A DNA stretch of 16,926 nucleotides from the NCBI GenBank assembly GCA_964581095.1, contig CAZONK010000049.1:1-16926 (forward strand), given 5' to 3'. The notes under the pieces are model-generated. The model had not been told where the DNA came from. It was given only the letters and a program-made list of their open reading frames with translations, and searched no databases. This DNA comes from SZUA-230 sp964581095 (lineage in GTDB: Bacteria; Bacteroidota; Bacteroidia; Cytophagales; Cyclobacteriaceae). The translations under genes were made by a program, and so were the position numbers. Within the stretch, counting starts at the first letter, position 1, and every line of letters begins with the position of its first letter. Positions 14,502 through 16,926 of this stretch are shown here, in pieces.

Positions 14502-15842
14502 TTAATCTGTTTCAATGTTCAGGTTGTACCAGTTGATATTCCGTGTGAAGTACATTGTAACTCCCAGGATCAACGTTAGACCGGCGCTCCCCATTAATAG
14601 TGCATAATCTACCAATTGAAGTGTTACAAAGAGAAAGCCATATATTGCTGAAAGTGTTACAACCAATAAGGCCGTTAACTTCTTCATCTTAAATACACTA
14701 ATTGAATAGAGACTTATCATGGTAACAATTCCAAATGTGGATATTCCATATGCCAGGTTAAAATTAGAGTGTTCAGAAATAGAAACGAGTAAAACATAAA
14801 ATAGACAAAGCGCGAGTCCTACCAGTGCATATTGAAAAGGATGGATTTTTCTCCTATTCAGAATTTCCACTAAGAAAAAGATCAAAAAAGTAAGCGCAAT
14901 CGTCATTACCGCATATTTGATTGAACGTGTGGATTTTTGATAATCGTCAAGAGGCAAAAATAAATCAACTCCGAACGATGCACTATTCATTTTCTCCAGT
15001 TGATTTGTCCCAATCCAAGATTGAGGAAAATTACGGTTTAACTGTAGAATTTTCCACATGGCTATGAATCCATCTTTCGTCACTTCTCTAAAATCCGGAA
15101 GGAAATTGCCATTAAAACTCGGTGAAGGCCAGCTTGACTTTATATCAACTTCAGTAACCTTTCCAAGTGGAATAAAGGATAAATTTTGGCTTCCTTGAAG
15201 ATTTAAGTGAAATTCAAAATTTATTGGTTTTTCAACCATACTTTCCACTGTTGGAAGGTTAACCGTTATTCCTGAATAAATAGTACCCGGTATCATAGAT
15301 CCGGGTTGAACACCCAGCTTTTGATTATTCCATTTAAGTACAATTTGCTCTTTAATTCCTCTCAGATCAGATATTCCAATTGTTAAAAAGGATTGGTCAT
15401 ACTTGATTTCCTTGAGATTAGTACGATCAATTTTACCAATTCCTGAAAATTTTCCTGAAATAACCAGGTCAGACGTGTAAACAACCACTTCATATATACC
15501 CCTTTTTAGTTGCTCTGGCTCAATACTTCCACTTATGTTAAGGTCTTCCGGAAGTATGTGATAGTATTTAGTTGTGAGAAGCTTCTGATCATCTTTCTCA
15601 TGCTCATAAATTATAGGGATTGTCATGATGGGTCCATTTATTTGTTGACTTTTGGCCCATTTAGTGCTTACTTCTGAAATTGTTTGCCGGTTCAGTTCTT
15701 CTCTATCAGAAATGATGGATTCAATCATAGATGTGGGTATCAGGAGAAGAAGCATTAGAATAGTGATAGTAATAAGTTTAAGTGTAACCGAATTTTTGAT
15801 CCAGCTCGTCACTTTTTCAATCGGATAATTTTCCTGTCGCAT
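14502..15842 (-). CDS. creD: CreD family inner-membrane protein
   Basis: A 446-residue inner-membrane protein. One N-terminal membrane segment (about 22-41) is followed by the family signature ESIISDREELNRQTISEVS (41-59) and GPIMTIPI (70-77), then a large periplasmic domain to about 305. Five C-terminal membrane segments (about 308-440) begin KYAVMTIALTFLIFFLVE and include HPFQYALVGLALCLFYVLL and ISEHSNFNLAYG, all typical of CreD. E. coli CreD belongs to the CreBC regulon and affects envelope integrity and colicin E2 tolerance; its biochemical role is unknown. Here no CreBC two-component genes are adjacent. Instead the gene follows a winged-helix regulator by 53 bases and carries that module's inverted repeat 20 bases before its ATG. 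Confidence 0.93.
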   Translation of the reverse strand: MRQENYPIEKVTSWIKNSVTLKLITITILMLLLLIPTSMIESIISDREELNRQTISEVSTKWAKSQQINGPIMTIPIIYEHEKDDQKLLTTKYYHILPEDLNISGSIEPEQLKRGIYEVVVYTSDLVISGKFSGIGKIDRTNLKEIKYDQSFLTIGISDLRGIKEQIVLKWNNQKLGVQPGSMIPGTIYSGITVNLPTVESMVEKPINFEFHLNLQGSQNLSFIPLGKVTEVDIKSSWPSPSFNGNFLPDFREVTKDGFIAMWKILQLNRNFPQSWIGTNQLEKMNSASFGVDLFLPLDDYQKSTRSIKYAVMTIALTFLIFFLVEILNRRKIHPFQYALVGLALCLFYVLLVSISEHSNFNLAYGISTFGIVTMISLYSISVFKMKKLTALLVVTLSAIYGFLFVTLQLVDYALLMGSAGLTLILGVTMYFTRNINWYNLNIETD

Positions 15843-15861
15843 AGTTTTTAAAATTTAAATG

Positions 15862-15880
15862 TACTTTGTATTTCAAAGTA
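15862..15880. promoter_or_regulatory. 19-bp inverted repeat, candidate operator upstream of creD
   Basis: TACTTTG-N5-CAAAGTA, a perfect 7-bp inverted repeat, lies 20-38 bases before the creD ATG and between the regulator stop and creD. With flanks, GTACTTTG-N5-CAAAGTAAATG (15861-15884) is identical, apart from the N5 spacer, to the site at 16806-16829. Read on the minus strand, its outer half with one flanking base is TTACTTTG, one base from the Bacteroidota -7 consensus TAnnTTTG. A bound regulator would thus probably block transcription initiation. Confidence 0.68.
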
Positions 15881-15895
15881 AATGGTTAAAATTTT

Positions 15896-16186
15896 TTATT
15901 TAAGTAGTTGCTCTATCGCTTTAATGTGTTTAACAAAAGCCTTCCGGCCTTCTTCTGTCACCGAGTACCGGGTGTTGGGTTTTCTATCTAAAAATGATTT
16001 CCTAAATGTGATACTATTACTTTTTACGAGAGATTTTAGGTGACTTGCCAGGTTTCCATCGGTTGCGTCCAGCAACTCCTTCAATGAATTGAAATCTAAA
16101 TTATCATTTACGACTAATGCCGACATAATTCCAAGCCTTACTTTATTTTCAAATGCTTTATTTAAATTTTTTAATATTTCCTTCAC
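15896..16186 (-). CDS. Winged-helix transcriptional regulator (HTH_34 type)
   Basis: A 96-residue single-domain DNA-binding protein. Helices LGIMSALVV and DFNSLKELLDATDGNLASHLKSLV (about 31-54) form the helix-turn-helix, with the recognition helix around DGNLASHLKSL. The wing carries KSFLDRKPNTRYSVTEEGRKAF, the classic block of this small MarR/ArsR-like family. There is no ligand domain or metal-binding Cys cluster. It starts with GTG, and its GTGA overlaps the TGA stop of the upstream membrane protein gene, so translation is coupled. With creD downstream and the same palindrome before both transcription units, it is very likely the module's regulator and autoregulatory, which is inference. 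The signal it answers to is unknown; the co-encoded membrane protein may sense or relay it. Confidence 0.9.
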   Translation of the reverse strand: MKEILKNLNKAFENKVRLGIMSALVVNDNLDFNSLKELLDATDGNLASHLKSLVKSNSITFRKSFLDRKPNTRYSVTEEGRKAFVKHIKAIEQLLK

Positions 16187-16800
16187 AACTTATATCGGAT
16201 CTGCATTATTATACCATAAACAATATGCAATAAGCCAAATCCAATAGCCCAGAAAAGTAAACCCAATCCTATAAAATGAGTTGCTGCCAGGCCTAACACA
16301 ATTTCAGATATTCCCAGGCTTCGAATCTCATTTAATGTGTACTTACTTGCATTCACAAGTGCTAAGCCATAGAAGATTAGAGTTAAGGGGGGAACAATCC
16401 CAATATAACCCTTAAAAAGAAGTATAAGACATAGTACTCCTCCGGTAACCAGTGGAATTGCCAGGTTTATTAGCAGTCTTCTTGTTTGATGGTCCCAAAG
16501 TTTTTGATTTCTTGTTTTTGCTTCTTTTGTAGTAAAAAAGACAGCGGCTCCTCCTGATAACAATAATGTTACTATTGCTATTACCAGAAGTAAAGTCAGG
16601 CTTTCTGTCGTGATTTCAACCTGTCTGAATACAAGATAGTCTTGATTTAAATAAACAATTTGATAAGCAGCATATGCTCCAATTAATGCAAATGCTCCGG
16701 CAAATACCCCGGAAAGTCCGCTTAATGAAATGAACCTGGAAGAACGATCCATAATTTCCCTAATGTCTTTCAAATCGTCAATGTATTTTTGCTCTTTCAT
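16183..16800 (-). CDS. Polytopic membrane protein of the CreD/winged-helix module
   Basis: A 205-residue inner-membrane protein of unknown function. A charged cytosolic N-terminus (KEQKYIDDLKDIREIMDRSS) is followed by about six hydrophobic segments (about 25-48, 66-88, 107-127, 132-150, 162-180, 182-200). The block MDRSSRFISLSGLSGVFAG at the first helix is characteristic of Bacteroidota proteins that I recall next to small winged-helix regulators. It has no catalytic motif that I recognise. It is first in its operon and overlaps the regulator gene by four bases (GTGA). The inverted repeat 16807-16825 lies only 7-25 bases before its ATG, so repression there would shut off the whole pair. A sensor or anti-regulator role is a guess from the context. 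Confidence 0.85.
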   Translation of the reverse strand: MKEQKYIDDLKDIREIMDRSSRFISLSGLSGVFAGAFALIGAYAAYQIVYLNQDYLVFRQVEITTESLTLLLVIAIVTLLLSGGAAVFFTTKEAKTRNQKLWDHQTRRLLINLAIPLVTGGVLCLILLFKGYIGIVPPLTLIFYGLALVNASKYTLNEIRSLGISEIVLGLAATHFIGLGLLFWAIGFGLLHIVYGIIMQIRYKL

Positions 16801-16806
16801 AAAAAG

Positions 16807-16825
16807 TACTTTGAACTACAAAGTA
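16807..16825. promoter_or_regulatory. 19-bp inverted repeat, candidate operator of the membrane protein-regulator operon
   Basis: TACTTTG-N5-CAAAGTA again, with the same flanks G- and -AATG as the site before creD but a different 5-base centre (AACTA against TATTT). The centre differs while both arms and flanks are identical, which is the pattern expected of a dimeric-protein binding site. It begins 7 bases before the ATG at 16800 and overlaps a -7-like TTACTTTG on the minus strand. The sequence beyond it to 16926 is AT-rich and shows no gene. Confidence 0.68.
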
Positions 16826-16926
16826 AATGAATATTAATCAATTTTAAAAAAAAGGGAACAACTTTCTGATATAAATTTATAGAATTAACCACCTAACTAT
16901 TACTATTTATACATTGATATATTTCC

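Overview
The window looks like a chromosomal scaffold piece from a Bacteroidota bacterium, probably a marine or sediment Bacteroidales/Marinilabiliales-type lineage and possibly a metagenome assembly. The signs are an AT-rich sequence, no clear Shine-Dalgarno sites, several matches to the Bacteroidota -7 promoter box (TAnnTTTG), and typical Bacteroidota families: a DUF2723 membrane glycosyltransferase, a SMUG2-type uracil-DNA glycosylase, and a CreD protein with a winged-helix regulator. A run of exactly 100 N at 4620-4719 is a scaffold gap, so the left block may not lie directly beside the right block.

Left block (1-4545, all minus strand): in transcription order, a XylX-like fumarylacetoacetate-hydrolase-family enzyme, a dihydrodipicolinate-synthase/N-acetylneuraminate-lyase-family aldolase whose start overlaps it, a sodium:solute symporter, and then, after 295 bases with palindromic repeats, the 5' part of a secreted sialidase-like beta-propeller cut by the window edge. 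Together they suggest uptake and breakdown of a sugar acid or a 2-keto-3-deoxy acid; the substrate is unknown.

Middle block, minus strand (4822-7867): a four-gene run of secreted TPR protein, Lrp/AsnC regulator, PyrR-like phosphoribosyltransferase and PanB (pantothenate synthesis), with gaps of 13-28 bases. Divergent from it on the plus strand (7935-12267) are a small polytopic membrane protein, the 988-residue DUF2723 protein (family of the TMEM260-type protein O-mannosyltransferase), and a small exported protein of unknown function. A 412-base convergent intergenic region follows. It holds an array of six short palindromes in two similar trios and degenerate dispersed repeats.

Right block (12680-16926): a SMUG2-type DNA glycosylase (minus) diverges from tryptophan 2,3-dioxygenase (plus). 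Then, on the minus strand, comes a compact module of a polytopic membrane protein, a winged-helix regulator coupled to it by a GTGA overlap, and CreD. The upstream regions of both the membrane-protein/regulator pair and creD carry the same 19-bp inverted repeat TACTTTG-N5-CAAAGTA, a strong candidate for the regulator's operator. This is the most distinctive regulatory signal in the window. No rRNA, tRNA, CRISPR array or transposase gene was seen.
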